Of a DNA stretch of 64,000 nt, positions 51,158 to 59,224 are shown in pieces. The translations under genes were made by a program, and so were the position numbers. The stretch lies in assembly GCA_903851385.1 (NCBI GenBank), contig CAINOC010000081.1:1-64000 (forward strand), written 5' to 3'. This DNA comes from an uncultured Chlorobiaceae bacterium. GTDB taxonomy: Bacteria > Bacteroidota > Chlorobiia > Chlorobiales > Chlorobiaceae. The notes beneath the pieces were generated by a model. That model did no database searches. It had not been told where the DNA came from and saw nothing but the letters and a program-made list of their open reading frames with translations. Every line of letters starts with the position of its first letter. Position 1 is the first letter of the stretch.

Positions 51158-52222
51158 ATGCAGAAAGAGTTGCAGCAGCTTTTGAATGGTATTAAACCTG
51201 TTGACCGGTCACTCTCTGTGGCGGCGCAGGCTCATCTTGATGATCTTACCAAGCCGCAGGGAAGTCTTGGCCGACTGGAGGAGATCGCTTTGAAATATGT
51301 TCTGGCAAGAGGAACGTTGAAACCAGTGCTTTCTAAAAAGAAAATCTGCTGTTTTGCTGCCGACCATGGGGTTGCTGCGGAAGGAGTCTCTGCTTTTCCG
51401 GCTGAGGTTACACCGCAGATGGTTTTTAATATGCTCAATGGCGGTGCAGCTATTAATGTGTTGACGCGTCATGCTGGTGTGGATCTGGATGTTGTGGATA
51501 TGGGGGTCAATTATGACTTTGCTGATGTGGCGGGGCTTGTTAAAAGAAAAGTGAAGCCAGGAAGCCAGAATATGGCTATTGGCCCGGCCATGAGCGAAGA
51601 TGATGCCTTGCAGGCTCTCCTTATTGGTGCAGAGCTTGCTCTTGAGGCTTATGAAGCTGGCTATCATATTCTTGGAACAGGGGAGATGGGTATAGCAAAT
51701 ACCACTCCGGCAACTGCTCTCTATTCTGTTTTGCTTGATATTCCGGTTGAGAGCATAACAGGCAGGGGTACCGGTATTGATGATGAGCGTCTGAAGCATA
51801 AAATCGGGGTTATCAAAAAGGCTATTGAGGTTAATGCTTCGCGTTCTGCAACGCCTTTTGGGACGCTTGCTGCGCTTGGTGGTTACGAAATTGCAGGAAT
51901 TGCCGGGTTTATTCTTGGTGCTGCAGCATGCAAAGTTCCTGTAGTTGTTGACGGCTTTATTTCTTCCTCAGCAGCAGTTGCAGCTTTGAAACTCTGTCCG
52001 GCGGTCGATGACTATCTGTTTTTCAGCCACCTGTCTAATGAGCAGGGACACAGGACTGTTATGCAGAAGCTTGGCGCCCGCCCCATTCTTGATCTTGATC
52101 TCCGTCTCGGTGAGGGTACCGGTGCGGCGCTCTCCATACAGGTTATCGAGGGTGCTGTGAAAATCTATAATGAAATGGCAACGTTCAGTGGGGCTCATGT
52201 CAGCGAGAAAAGTGAAGAGTAG
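51158..52222 (+). CDS. cobT: nicotinate-nucleotide:dimethylbenzimidazole phosphoribosyltransferase
   Basis: CobT activates the lower-ligand base as alpha-ribazole phosphate. The 354-residue protein has [57 protein letters not shown] and the C-terminal [20 protein letters not shown] with the catalytic Glu. Landmarks and length are normal. It lies between cobU (36 bp) and cobS (3 bp). Confidence 0.96.
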   Translation: MQKELQQLLNGIKPVDRSLSVAAQAHLDDLTKPQGSLGRLEEIALKYVLARGTLKPVLSKKKICCFAADHGVAAEGVSAFPAEVTPQMVFNMLNGGAAINVLTRHAGVDLDVVDMGVNYDFADVAGLVKRKVKPGSQNMAIGPAMSEDDALQALLIGAELALEAYEAGYHILGTGEMGIANTTPATALYSVLLDIPVESITGRGTGIDDERLKHKIGVIKKAIEVNASRSATPFGTLAALGGYEIAGIAGFILGAAACKVPVVVDGFISSSAAVAALKLCPAVDDYLFFSHLSNEQGHRTVMQKLGARPILDLDLRLGEGTGAALSIQVIEGAVKIYNEMATFSGAHVSEKSEE

Positions 52223-52225
52223 CAG

Positions 52226-52975
52226 ATGCTGAGCGGACTTGTTACAGCGTTGAGAACCCTGACGGTACTGCCGGTTCCGGGAAAGGATACCGCAAACTTC
52301 AGCAGCTCTCTTTTCTGGTTTCCGGTTGTCGGGTTGCTCCTTGCTCTTTTTCAGGTTGCTCTAGGGTATGCAGGGTATCTTTCAGGCTGGAATGAACTTT
52401 CGGCTGCGCTTGTTGTGCTCAGTGGTATCGGGTTGACGAGGGGGATGCATGCTGACGGACTTGCCGATCTGGCGGACGGCTTCTGGGGTGGAAAAACGAA
52501 GGAGGCTGCGCTGAGGATCATGAAGGATCCAAACGTTGGGTCGTTTGGTGCGCTTGCTCTTTCAGGGATGATGCTGCTGAAATGGATTGCTGTTCTTAAG
52601 CTGCTTTCCCTTGGGGCTTTCGGTTTTATTGCGGCTGGAGTGCTGCTGGCCAGGTGGGTACAGGTTCTCCTCGCTGCATCTCTGCCTTATGCCCGAAGCG
52701 AGGGGGGGACAGCTCACTCTTTTGTGAATGGAGCGGGATGGCGGCAAACTCTTGTTACCACTGTTGTGACGGTTATATTTCTTGGTGCGCTTCTTCATTT
52801 TGAACCCCTGGCTGCAGCGGCTGCAGTGTCAACAGCACTCTTTGCAGGGTTGATTATCGGGATGCTGAGTTATCGCAAAATAGGGGGCGTAACCGGTGAT
52901 GTGCTCGGTGCAGGCAGCGAGCTGACAGAGGTTTCTGTCTGGATTACCGGGGCTGTTTACTCTCTTTATTGCTGA
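52226..52975 (+). CDS. cobS: cobalamin synthase (adenosylcobinamide-GDP ribazoletransferase)
   Basis: CobS joins AdoCbi-GDP with alpha-ribazole (phosphate) at the inner membrane to finish the cobamide. The 249-residue protein has the N-terminal LRTLTVLPVPG, the signature TRGMHADGLADLADGFWGGK followed by EAALRIMKDPNVGSFGALAL, with the Asp-rich catalytic site, and several membrane segments. It begins 3 bp after cobT. Confidence 0.95.
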   Translation: MLSGLVTALRTLTVLPVPGKDTANFSSSLFWFPVVGLLLALFQVALGYAGYLSGWNELSAALVVLSGIGLTRGMHADGLADLADGFWGGKTKEAALRIMKDPNVGSFGALALSGMMLLKWIAVLKLLSLGAFGFIAAGVLLARWVQVLLAASLPYARSEGGTAHSFVNGAGWRQTLVTTVVTVIFLGALLHFEPLAAAAAVSTALFAGLIIGMLSYRKIGGVTGDVLGAGSELTEVSVWITGAVYSLYC

Positions 52976-53089
52976 TTACAATGTTGTTTTCACTTCTACA
53001 TATTTTCCTGCCTGCTGAAACTACAAGGCTGCTTATGGAGTTTCTTCTCTAAAGAACGCCACAATTCATTGCAAAACAGGAGAACACCC

Positions 53090-53545
53090 ATGATTGCCGA
53101 AAACACCAAGGCTCCGGATTTCACCCTCCCCGATTCTGAAGGCAACAAGGTCTCGCTTTCTGACTACTTTGGCAAAAAGGTACTGCTTGTCTTCTACCCC
53201 GCAGACGATTCTCCGGTGTGCACCACGCAGCTCTGCAGCTACCGCGACAACTATACCGAATTCACCAAGCGCGGCATTACCATCCTCGGCATCAGCACCG
53301 ACACAATCGATTCCCACAAGCAGTTTGGCGAGAAAAACAGCCTGCCATTCACTTTGCTCAGCGATCATGATAAGCGGGTAAGCCAGCTCTACGACGCCAT
53401 TGCCTTTCTCGGCATATCGCAACGTGCTTACGTCCTCATCGACGAAACCGGTACAGTGAGGCTTTCGTTTAACGACCTTTTGCCGCTTTTCTACCAGTCG
53501 ACATGTGACCTGCTTGCGAAAATAGATGCCATGAAGCCGGAGTAG
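53090..53545 (+). CDS. peroxiredoxin, BCP/AhpC-TSA family
   Basis: The protein has the thioredoxin-like peroxiredoxin core with the active-site segment VFYPADDSPVCTTQLCSYRD containing the peroxidatic Cys and a second Cys five residues on. It should reduce peroxides. ATG 53090 follows an AGGAGA ribosome site at good spacing; an upstream TTG (53069) opens the frame. The codon choice is richer in C than in neighbouring genes. It sits alone after cobS. Confidence 0.93.
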   Translation: MIAENTKAPDFTLPDSEGNKVSLSDYFGKKVLLVFYPADDSPVCTTQLCSYRDNYTEFTKRGITILGISTDTIDSHKQFGEKNSLPFTLLSDHDKRVSQLYDAIAFLGISQRAYVLIDETGTVRLSFNDLLPLFYQSTCDLLAKIDAMKPE

Positions 53546-53625
53546 CGCTGACAGAACATATAGACTTGAGGGGTCAAAAGTGCCACCAGAAAAACACGCA
53601 CCCTGCGATCAGATCCAACGAGTGT

Positions 53626-53751
53626 TCATGCTTCTTTTAGTTGCTTGCCACACTTCCAGCATGAACTGAATTGATCTTCAATTGTTTCGCCACAATCAGG
53701 GCAAACCCATTGACTGTTATTTTCAACTGGCAAACTTCGCCACGCCTCCAT
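53626..53751 (-). CDS. small zinc-ribbon protein or fragment, 41 residues
   Basis: The minus-strand frame from ATG 53751 gives WVCPDCGETIEDQFSSCWKC then GKQLKEA. The two CxxC pairs make a zinc-ribbon, as at the C-terminus of DUF2007-like proteins. The reading continues upstream to a stop with no other start, so this may be the tail of a once longer gene. Confidence 0.45.
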   Translation of the reverse strand: MEAWRSLPVENNSQWVCPDCGETIEDQFSSCWKCGKQLKEA

Positions 53752-54293
53752 CACCTCGCAGTATGCACTTTTTAGATACTTTTTCGCATATATCTTCTAC
53801 TGTACACAGTGTTTTGGGAAGCGAATCCAATTGATATTGGCAGGAGTAAATCCTGATTTTTTTAAAATATTTGGTAATTTCTTAATTATTTCTTAATAAT
53901 CAAAAAGCATGCATTGCAGTCTTAAGTGTTTCTTTTTAGGCACTGTGTTAATGTGGCAGTCTGTTTGATACTCCATCACATCGTTCAGAGTAGTTCCCTG
54001 TATCTCTTATAGTAGAACAAATCAACAGCTTAGTGCTGGTTGTGGTAATCACAATGTTTTAAACGTAATGCGATTCCTCGCTTTACTGTAACAGCATCAA
54101 TATGTGGAGCAAAATTCTGATTGCTTTCCCTTAGTTTAGACAAACTTCAGAAATCATCGAACCGAAGCAATAGGTAGTTTTACGATTCTGAATCATTACC
54201 ATAAGAAAGGCCAAAATTTGTAATGTGACCGGGTTGCCGAGTGGTCTTTCCGAACTGACATAGTCTGAGCCACAAAAAATAGGAGTATTCCTC
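53752..54293. other. 540-bp AT-rich region upstream of the lectin-protease pair
   Basis: No gene is supported on either strand. It is likely to hold the promoter of the following two-gene unit, whose first ribosome site (AGGAG, 8 bases before ATG 54294) is clear. Confidence 0.4.
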
Positions 54294-54665
54294 ATGTCCA
54301 TTACAGATTCTCTCTATGCGGTGATTATGTCCTCTCTTAGCAATGATGAGCGGGAACACGCAGTTGTGTACGTGGAAGACAGAGTTTTGTCTCCAGGTAC
54401 CATCACACTGGGCGACCGTGAGTGCCAGATCGACTATCCCTACGTAACTGTATTTATTGATGGCGCTCCAGGCAAGAACTGGATGCACTCCTGTCGTTAT
54501 CTCCTGATCCATCCAGATGGGGATGCGGTTACCTCTATCGATAGTGACCGTCCTCCGCTCTTTGGCATCCTTCCCTCAAGCTGGCGGGTGCTGATATGCC
54601 CTGCTGGTTTGGAAGAATGGAAACTCATCCCAATCGAAGTTCCACCAAAACCACAAACCACATAA
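54294..54665 (+). CDS. small companion protein, homologous to the N-terminal domain of the next gene
   Basis: The 123-residue protein belongs to no family I recognise. Its middle reads YPYVTVFIDGAPGKNWMHSC then RYLLIHPDGD, closely matching YASVLLFVDHNPGANWGHAC then TYRFFDPTT in the N-terminal domain (about 53-80) of the following protease. Both continue to PPL(F/S)GI or PPTLSGI segments. It ends in a proline-rich tail. There is no signal peptide. It may be a free version of the protease's N-terminal domain, acting as inhibitor, chaperone or adaptor. It lies 12 bp before the next gene, with an AGGAG ribosome site. Confidence 0.7.
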   Translation: MSITDSLYAVIMSSLSNDEREHAVVYVEDRVLSPGTITLGDRECQIDYPYVTVFIDGAPGKNWMHSCRYLLIHPDGDAVTSIDSDRPPLFGILPSSWRVLICPAGLEEWKLIPIEVPPKPQTT

Positions 54666-54677
54666 AGGAGAATCAAT

Positions 54678-56738
54678 ATGCCAGTTAATTCATCCGTTGC
54701 CGCAAGAATTCGGCAGACTGCCATTGCCGGATTGGCCTCGAAAGAGGTCAATTCGACTCATCTTTCCATGTCGTTAGAGATCATCCCTGCCGGACACGTT
54801 TTTAATCTTTTTGGAAGCACGGTTACCGCGCGCTATGCATCGGTGCTTCTCTTTGTGGATCACAACCCGGGCGCGAACTGGGGACATGCTTGTACGTACA
54901 GGTTTTTCGATCCGACAACTGCGCGTTTTCTGCACGAAGAAAACGCTCTCTTTCCACCTACTCTAAGCGGAATCTCGTCGCTGGAACTTTTCCATGCTCC
55001 GGCGATTCCATCTGCAACGGCGGCGCAACTGGCGATTTTGCCAAGTGCCCGTTCGATTCAGAATGGCCCCCCGCCGTTCAATAACAACGAGCAACGTTAT
55101 GCAATTCTGTGGACCAGCCAGATATCGAATCGGCGGCACGTGGAAGATTTAGAATTCCTGTGGCGCACGCTGGTTCATGTCTGCGGGTTTACGGCGGCCA
55201 ATATCTATGTGCTTTGCTATAATGGAACCATCAGTGCAACAGATGTGACCGGATCGATTGGTTCATGGGCAGGTAACAATACGCCTTACCAGATGAATGT
55301 GTTCGGCGCTGCGACAGTGGCCAATCTCCAGTCAGTATTCAATACCCTGAAGGGCAAGCTGCAGGCCAATGATCTGCTTTTCGTCCACACGAACAATCAT
55401 GGATCACCGACCGGATTGTGCGTGGATTCCTCTTCAGTTCTGGTACCTTCCCAACTGGGTAATATGCTGTCGCCACTTCCGGTCTTCGACAAGCTGGTTG
55501 TCACCATGGAGCAGTGCTTCTCCGGCGCATTTCAGGCAACTGTGCTGCAGAAGAGTACGGCGAAGAACACTGTCTTTGCCTCGGCCGTTCCGTCAAACAA
55601 GACCTCTGCAGGTGCTTCACACTTCGACCCGTGGGCGCTGGATCTGATTGAAGCCATCAACGGAGCAACGCCTTCCGGCGGTGCATTACCCTCCAAACCA
55701 ACGCTCAGCAGCAATGGACTGGTTTCCATCAAAGCCGCCTGCGACTGGGCAAAGTCTACCGATACCGGTGTGGGCGACGATCCGCAGTATGGCGACAACC
55801 CGTCAGGCTGCGGCAATCTGATCTTCCTCAGCTCTTCCGCTGGCTGGCGCTACAATGATCTGACGGCGGCTTCAGGGGGTGCTCCGCTTGCAGCCAGCGA
55901 TCCACGCGGCTACACGTGGGATGTCGACAAGACAGAACACGCGCTCTATCAAGGTACGGACAATCACATTCATGAGCTGTGGTTCAATGGCGCGTGGCAC
56001 CACAACGATCTGACTGTTGCCGCGGGCAATGCGCCGCTCTCCGCGAGCGAACCATTTGGTTATACGTGGGACGTGGACAAGACCGAACATGCCATCTATC
56101 GCAGCGCAGACGGCCATGTTCATGAGCTGTGGTTCAACGGCGCGTGGCACCACAACGATCTGACCGTCGCAGCAGCAAATGCGCCGCTTGCGGCCAGCAA
56201 TCCGTTTGGGTATACCTGGAGCGTGGACAAGACGCAGCATGTGATCTATCGCGGCACGGACAATCACATCCATGAACTGTGGTTCAATGGCGCATGGCAC
56301 CACAACGATCTGACCGTTGCAGCAGGCAATGCGCCTGTGGCGGCGAGCAATCCCTGCGGTTATACGTGGGATGTGGACAAGACGCAGCATGTGATTTATC
56401 GCGGCACGGACAATCACATCCATGAACTGTGGTTTAATGGCGCATGGCACCACAACGATCTGACCGTCGCCAGCGGCGGAGCACCGGTTGCAGCTAAAGA
56501 CCCCGGGGGCTACACTTGGAGTGTAGATAAGACACAACATGTGGTCTACCTGGGAACCGATGAGCACATCCATGAGCTGTGGTTTAACGGTGCCTGGCAT
56601 CACAACGATCTGACTCTCGCTTCAGGCGAGTCGACGCTGGCTGCTGGTGAGCCGCGCGGCTATACCTGGGACGTGGACAAGACCGAACACGTGATTTTTC
56701 GAGGCAAGGACGGCCGCATCTATGAGCTGTGGCTGTAG
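54678..56738 (+). CDS. predicted clan-CD (caspase/legumain-like) cysteine protease with six-repeat lectin propeller
   Basis: The 686-residue protein has three parts. Residues 1-125 are related to the small upstream protein. Residues about 135-385 look like a caspase-hemoglobinase fold: a Rossmann-like start (RYAILWTSQISNRRHVEDLE), LLFVHTNNHGSPTGL with His241, and KLVVTMEQCFSGAF with Cys280, the His-Gly and Cys-Ser-Gly spacing of clan CD peptidases. Residues 389-686 are six near-identical 50-residue repeats (core HIHELWFNGAWHHNDLT), as in fucose-binding six-bladed propellers. No signal peptide is visible. A good AAAGGAG ribosome site precedes ATG 54678. Codon use is more GC-rich than the neighbours, suggesting transfer. 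Confidence 0.8.
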   Translation: MPVNSSVAARIRQTAIAGLASKEVNSTHLSMSLEIIPAGHVFNLFGSTVTARYASVLLFVDHNPGANWGHACTYRFFDPTTARFLHEENALFPPTLSGISSLELFHAPAIPSATAAQLAILPSARSIQNGPPPFNNNEQRYAILWTSQISNRRHVEDLEFLWRTLVHVCGFTAANIYVLCYNGTISATDVTGSIGSWAGNNTPYQMNVFGAATVANLQSVFNTLKGKLQANDLLFVHTNNHGSPTGLCVDSSSVLVPSQLGNMLSPLPVFDKLVVTMEQCFSGAFQATVLQKSTAKNTVFASAVPSNKTSAGASHFDPWALDLIEAINGATPSGGALPSKPTLSSNGLVSIKAACDWAKSTDTGVGDDPQYGDNPSGCGNLIFLSSSAGWRYNDLTAASGGAPLAASDPRGYTWDVDKTEHALYQGTDNHIHELWFNGAWHHNDLTVAAGNAPLSASEPFGYTWDVDKTEHAIYRSADGHVHELWFNGAWHHNDLTVAAANAPLAASNPFGYTWSVDKTQHVIYRGTDNHIHELWFNGAWHHNDLTVAAGNAPVAASNPCGYTWDVDKTQHVIYRGTDNHIHELWFNGAWHHNDLTVASGGAPVAAKDPGGYTWSVDKTQHVVYLGTDEHIHELWFNGAWHHNDLTLASGESTLAAGEPRGYTWDVDKTEHVIFRGKDGRIYELWL
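55842..56735 (+). repeat. six 150-bp in-gene tandem repeats encoding the lectin blades
   Basis: Six units of about 150 bp encode the propeller. Each contains a GYTWDVDKT(E/Q)H segment, a (Y/F)RGTDNHIHELWFNG-like segment and a HHNDLT turn. Units 3 and 4 are nearly identical at DNA level, so recent duplication or gene conversion is likely. The sequence does not break the reading frame. Confidence 0.9.
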
Positions 56739-56850
56739 TTGTGAACTGCGGGTCGGAGAGGTGTCCCGTTTGATTAGGAGCTCCACCGGGATAAGTGGAA
56801 TTATGCGGTGTAACGTTTCCACGGCGTTGCAGCCGACTCGTATCAAGGGT

Positions 56851-57063
56851 TTAGGGAGTAATGGAACGGTTATGGGAAGCTTCCCATAACCGTTCTTGGG
56901 TAAGTTTAAACAAACGACAGATTTGTTTAACACCATATATGAAGTTCAGGTCAGCCTGCTTGTCGCGCAGCTCAAAGTGCGTCGGGTAGTTCACCTCTAT
57001 CCCTGTTTTCTCCGAAATACTCAATTTTTCCTTAACTGTATTTATGCACCTTGCCTGCTTCAT
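56851..57063 (-). CDS. uncharacterised 70-residue open frame coupled to the SET gene
   Basis: The frame starts at ATG 57063, which overlaps the stop of the SET gene (ATGA arrangement), and reads KEKLSISEKTGIEVNYPTHF, then FIYGVKQICRLFKLTQERLW. No family is recognised. The C-terminal codons run into a 30-bp palindrome, so the end may have been altered. The overlap supports a real gene but does not prove it. Confidence 0.3.
   Translation of the reverse strand: MKQARCINTVKEKLSISEKTGIEVNYPTHFELRDKQADLNFIYGVKQICRLFKLTQERLWEASHNRSITP
56865..56894. repeat. 30-bp perfect palindrome
   Basis: The arm AACGGTTATGGGAAG is followed directly by its complement CTTCCCATAACCGTT. There is no loop and no following T tract, so an ordinary terminator is not obvious. 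It lies 127 bp after the lectin-protease gene. Confidence 0.8.
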
Positions 57064-57515
57064 TGGCGGGTTTTCCACCAGTCATCCCCGTAATTGTAGA
57101 AAAGCTCTTCACCCTTGCGGATATTGCGGAGGGCGTAGAGGATCATTTCCGGACCAAGGGATGTCTCTTCACGATAGTACGCGACATTGGGGGTCGATGA
57201 GTGGTTAAAAAGCATCCCGTAGCCCATAACCACAAGCCGGGCGGTTTCAATATTGCCGTAAAAAACATAGTTGACCAGCTCACCGCCTATATCGCGATCA
57301 GTGACCTCAATCGCAGGACATCGCTCGATAATGGCCCCATCTTTGATGTTTTCCGCTGCAAAGGCACCCCTTCCACTGACTGTCGACGCGCTGATGGCGA
57401 TTGCTCCTCTTCTGATGGCCGGACGCTTTTTTTTGAGGAAGAAGCCGATGGCAATGCCGACCACTATGCCTGAGATGAGGCAGAGAGAAATGATGACAAT
57501 AATGTTGGGTTCCAT
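57060..57515 (-). CDS. membrane-anchored SET-domain protein
   Basis: The protein starts MEPNIIVIISLCLISGIVVG, a transmembrane anchor, followed by a basic stretch (KKKRPAIRRG). The SET domain follows: ISASTVSGRGAFAAENIKDG, LVNYVFYGNIETARLVVMGY, GMLFNHSSTPNVAYYREETS (NHS(x)xPN motif) and ALRNIRKGEELFYNYGDDWW (the GEELxxxYG motif). SET proteins are lysine methyltransferases; in bacteria their targets are mostly unknown. ATG 57515 is preferred to the longer frame. It lies downstream of a flavoprotein gene on the other strand. Confidence 0.85.
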   Translation of the reverse strand: MEPNIIVIISLCLISGIVVGIAIGFFLKKKRPAIRRGAIAISASTVSGRGAFAAENIKDGAIIERCPAIEVTDRDIGGELVNYVFYGNIETARLVVMGYGMLFNHSSTPNVAYYREETSLGPEMILYALRNIRKGEELFYNYGDDWWKTRQ

Positions 57516-57745
57516 AGGTTTTTTCTTTTGGCCAGATGCTCTCAGGGCTGCGACAGCAAAATGTAACATTTTCTCTGATTTTAGTGCTCAGGGTTGAGAG
57601 CTTGTTGAAGATAAAGCGGAATGATGGATTTGATTTTTGTTATCGAACCAAATATTGCCTTATGTTACGAGCAGAGAAAATAGCATGAATATTTTTCGTT
57701 AACTGAATTGGAGTCGCTATCGTTATTCAACAACGCCCTCTATCG

Positions 57746-59044
57746 GTGGTTATCATTGGTGGGGGAGCAGCAGGGATGTTGGCAGCTATTGGTGCTCGTC
57801 GAGGTGCTGAAAGTGCGGGTATTGAGTGTGCCATAACGCTTTTGGAGCGTAATGCCCGTACGGGCACGAAAATAAGGATATCAGGGGGAGGGAAGTGTAA
57901 CGTGACCCATCAGGGGACTCCTGCTGAACTGCTTGAGCAGGGGTTTCTTCGCATCAATGAACGGCGTTTTTTGCGGAACGCCCTTTACGGGTTTTCAAAC
58001 AATGACTTTCTTGAACTCCTGCATTCCCGTGGCGTTGTCACTGAAGTCCGACCGGATGGAAAGGTGTTTCCTTTAAGCGAAGATGCTTCTTCTGTAGCCA
58101 TGGCTTTTGAGGAACTGCTTAAGGAGTTGTCGGTTCAGCTTATCTCTTCCTGCAGGGTAAGGAGTGTTGAGCGAAAGGATGGGTCGTTTATGATTATTAC
58201 CAACGGTGAACCCTTGACGGCGGATGCGGTTATTCTCGCTACAGGCGGGGTCTCTTACTCAAAAACAGGCACCATGGGTGACGGGCTTGTGATTGCCCGA
58301 AAGCTTGGACATTCAATTAAAGAACCTTCAGCTGCGCTTGGACCGGTTTTTACCCTCAAGGCACCTCCCGCATCTCTTTCAGGAGTATCACTGCGTTCGG
58401 CTGGCCTGGTTGTGACAGCTGGAGGGAAGAGTATTGAGCGACGCGGGGATCTGCTTTTTACGCATCGCGGTTTCAGCGGCCCTGCTGCGTTGTCGCTGTC
58501 GCGCGATATTGCCGAGCTGTGCCGTGAGTTTGGCAGTGCCTCTCTTTTTGCTGACCTTTTTCCTGAGCACACTCCTGCTGAACTTGATCAATTGCTTCTT
58601 TTGCATGCACGAAAACATGGTGCACAGATGGTTCGCAAGTTCCTACAGACATGCCCGATTGCTCCTTTCAAGAAAGGACTCGGTGAGGCACCGCATGGCA
58701 CAATTCCCACAGCTCTTGTCCCCTATATTATCCGGTACTCTCTTCTTGAGATCGACATAACATGGAGTGGTCTGCACAAAGAACTGAGGAAGTCGCTGCT
58801 TGCAGTGCTGAAGAGGTTTCCGCTTGGAACTGTTCGAGCTTTACCGCTTGATCAGGGAGAAGTATCTGCCGGTGGAGTTGCCTTGGGGGAGGTCAATCCG
58901 AAAACCATGGAGTCAAGGATTGTAGCAGGGCTTTTTTTATGCGGAGAAGTGCTCGACTATGCCGGGGAAATTGGCGGTTATAACCTACAGGCGGCATTTT
59001 CTACCGGGTGGATGGCAGGGGTCAATGCAGTGAAAAAGTGCTGA
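57746..59044 (+). CDS. NAD(P)/FAD-dependent oxidoreductase, HI0933 (YhiN/BaiN-like) family
   Basis: The 432-residue flavoprotein has the FAD-binding start VVIIGGGAAGMLAAIGARRG, KIRISGGGKCNVTHQGTPAE, ADAVILATGGVSYSKTGTMG and LLFTHRGFSGPAALSLSRDI, with AGEIGGYNLQAAFSTGWMAG at the C-terminus. These are canonical HI0933-family motifs; the substrate is unknown for most members. GTG 57746 opens directly on the first strand; the true start could be a rare ATT or ATC shortly upstream, behind GGAG. A single gene. Confidence 0.9.
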   Translation: MVIIGGGAAGMLAAIGARRGAESAGIECAITLLERNARTGTKIRISGGGKCNVTHQGTPAELLEQGFLRINERRFLRNALYGFSNNDFLELLHSRGVVTEVRPDGKVFPLSEDASSVAMAFEELLKELSVQLISSCRVRSVERKDGSFMIITNGEPLTADAVILATGGVSYSKTGTMGDGLVIARKLGHSIKEPSAALGPVFTLKAPPASLSGVSLRSAGLVVTAGGKSIERRGDLLFTHRGFSGPAALSLSRDIAELCREFGSASLFADLFPEHTPAELDQLLLLHARKHGAQMVRKFLQTCPIAPFKKGLGEAPHGTIPTALVPYIIRYSLLEIDITWSGLHKELRKSLLAVLKRFPLGTVRALPLDQGEVSAGGVALGEVNPKTMESRIVAGLFLCGEVLDYAGEIGGYNLQAAFSTGWMAGVNAVKKC

Positions 59045-59224
59045 GTTCTGAGTGCTGAGTTCTGAGTGGAAAGAAAGTGCTGAGTGCTGAAAGATTCTTC
59101 TCAGTCCTCTCTTTCTCCGTCACCCCTCCCAGCCCTTGTCATCCTGACCGAAGGGATGTATCTATCTTCTTCTTTCTTTTCTCCGTGCTCAGCACTCAGA
59201 ACTTTCTTTCCTCAGAACTTTCTT
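59041..59224. repeat. short-motif repeats (TGAGTTCTGAGTGC family) and their inverse
   Basis: The left part repeats TGCTGAGTTCTGAG-like units; the right part (from about 59185) has CTCAGCACTCAGAACTTTC, the complement of the left part. Between them is GTCATCCTGACCGAAGGGAT, like other dispersed intergenic sequences. It forms a long imperfect hairpin between the flavoprotein and the next gene. Confidence 0.6.

Noticed and set aside
55872-56603. Long minus-strand open frame through the lectin repeats
   Set aside because: It is the antisense reading of the repeats; its regularity follows from the plus-strand blades.
55842-56735. Regular 150-bp tandem repeats that might be taken for a CRISPR-like or satellite array
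   Set aside because: The units are translated in frame without stops, make a complete six-blade propeller, and have no spacer-repeat pattern.
56740-56900. Possible end of a group II intron or insertion sequence after the lectin-protease gene
   Set aside because: The palindrome has no asymmetric bulge as in intron domain V, and no reverse transcriptase or transposase frame is present.
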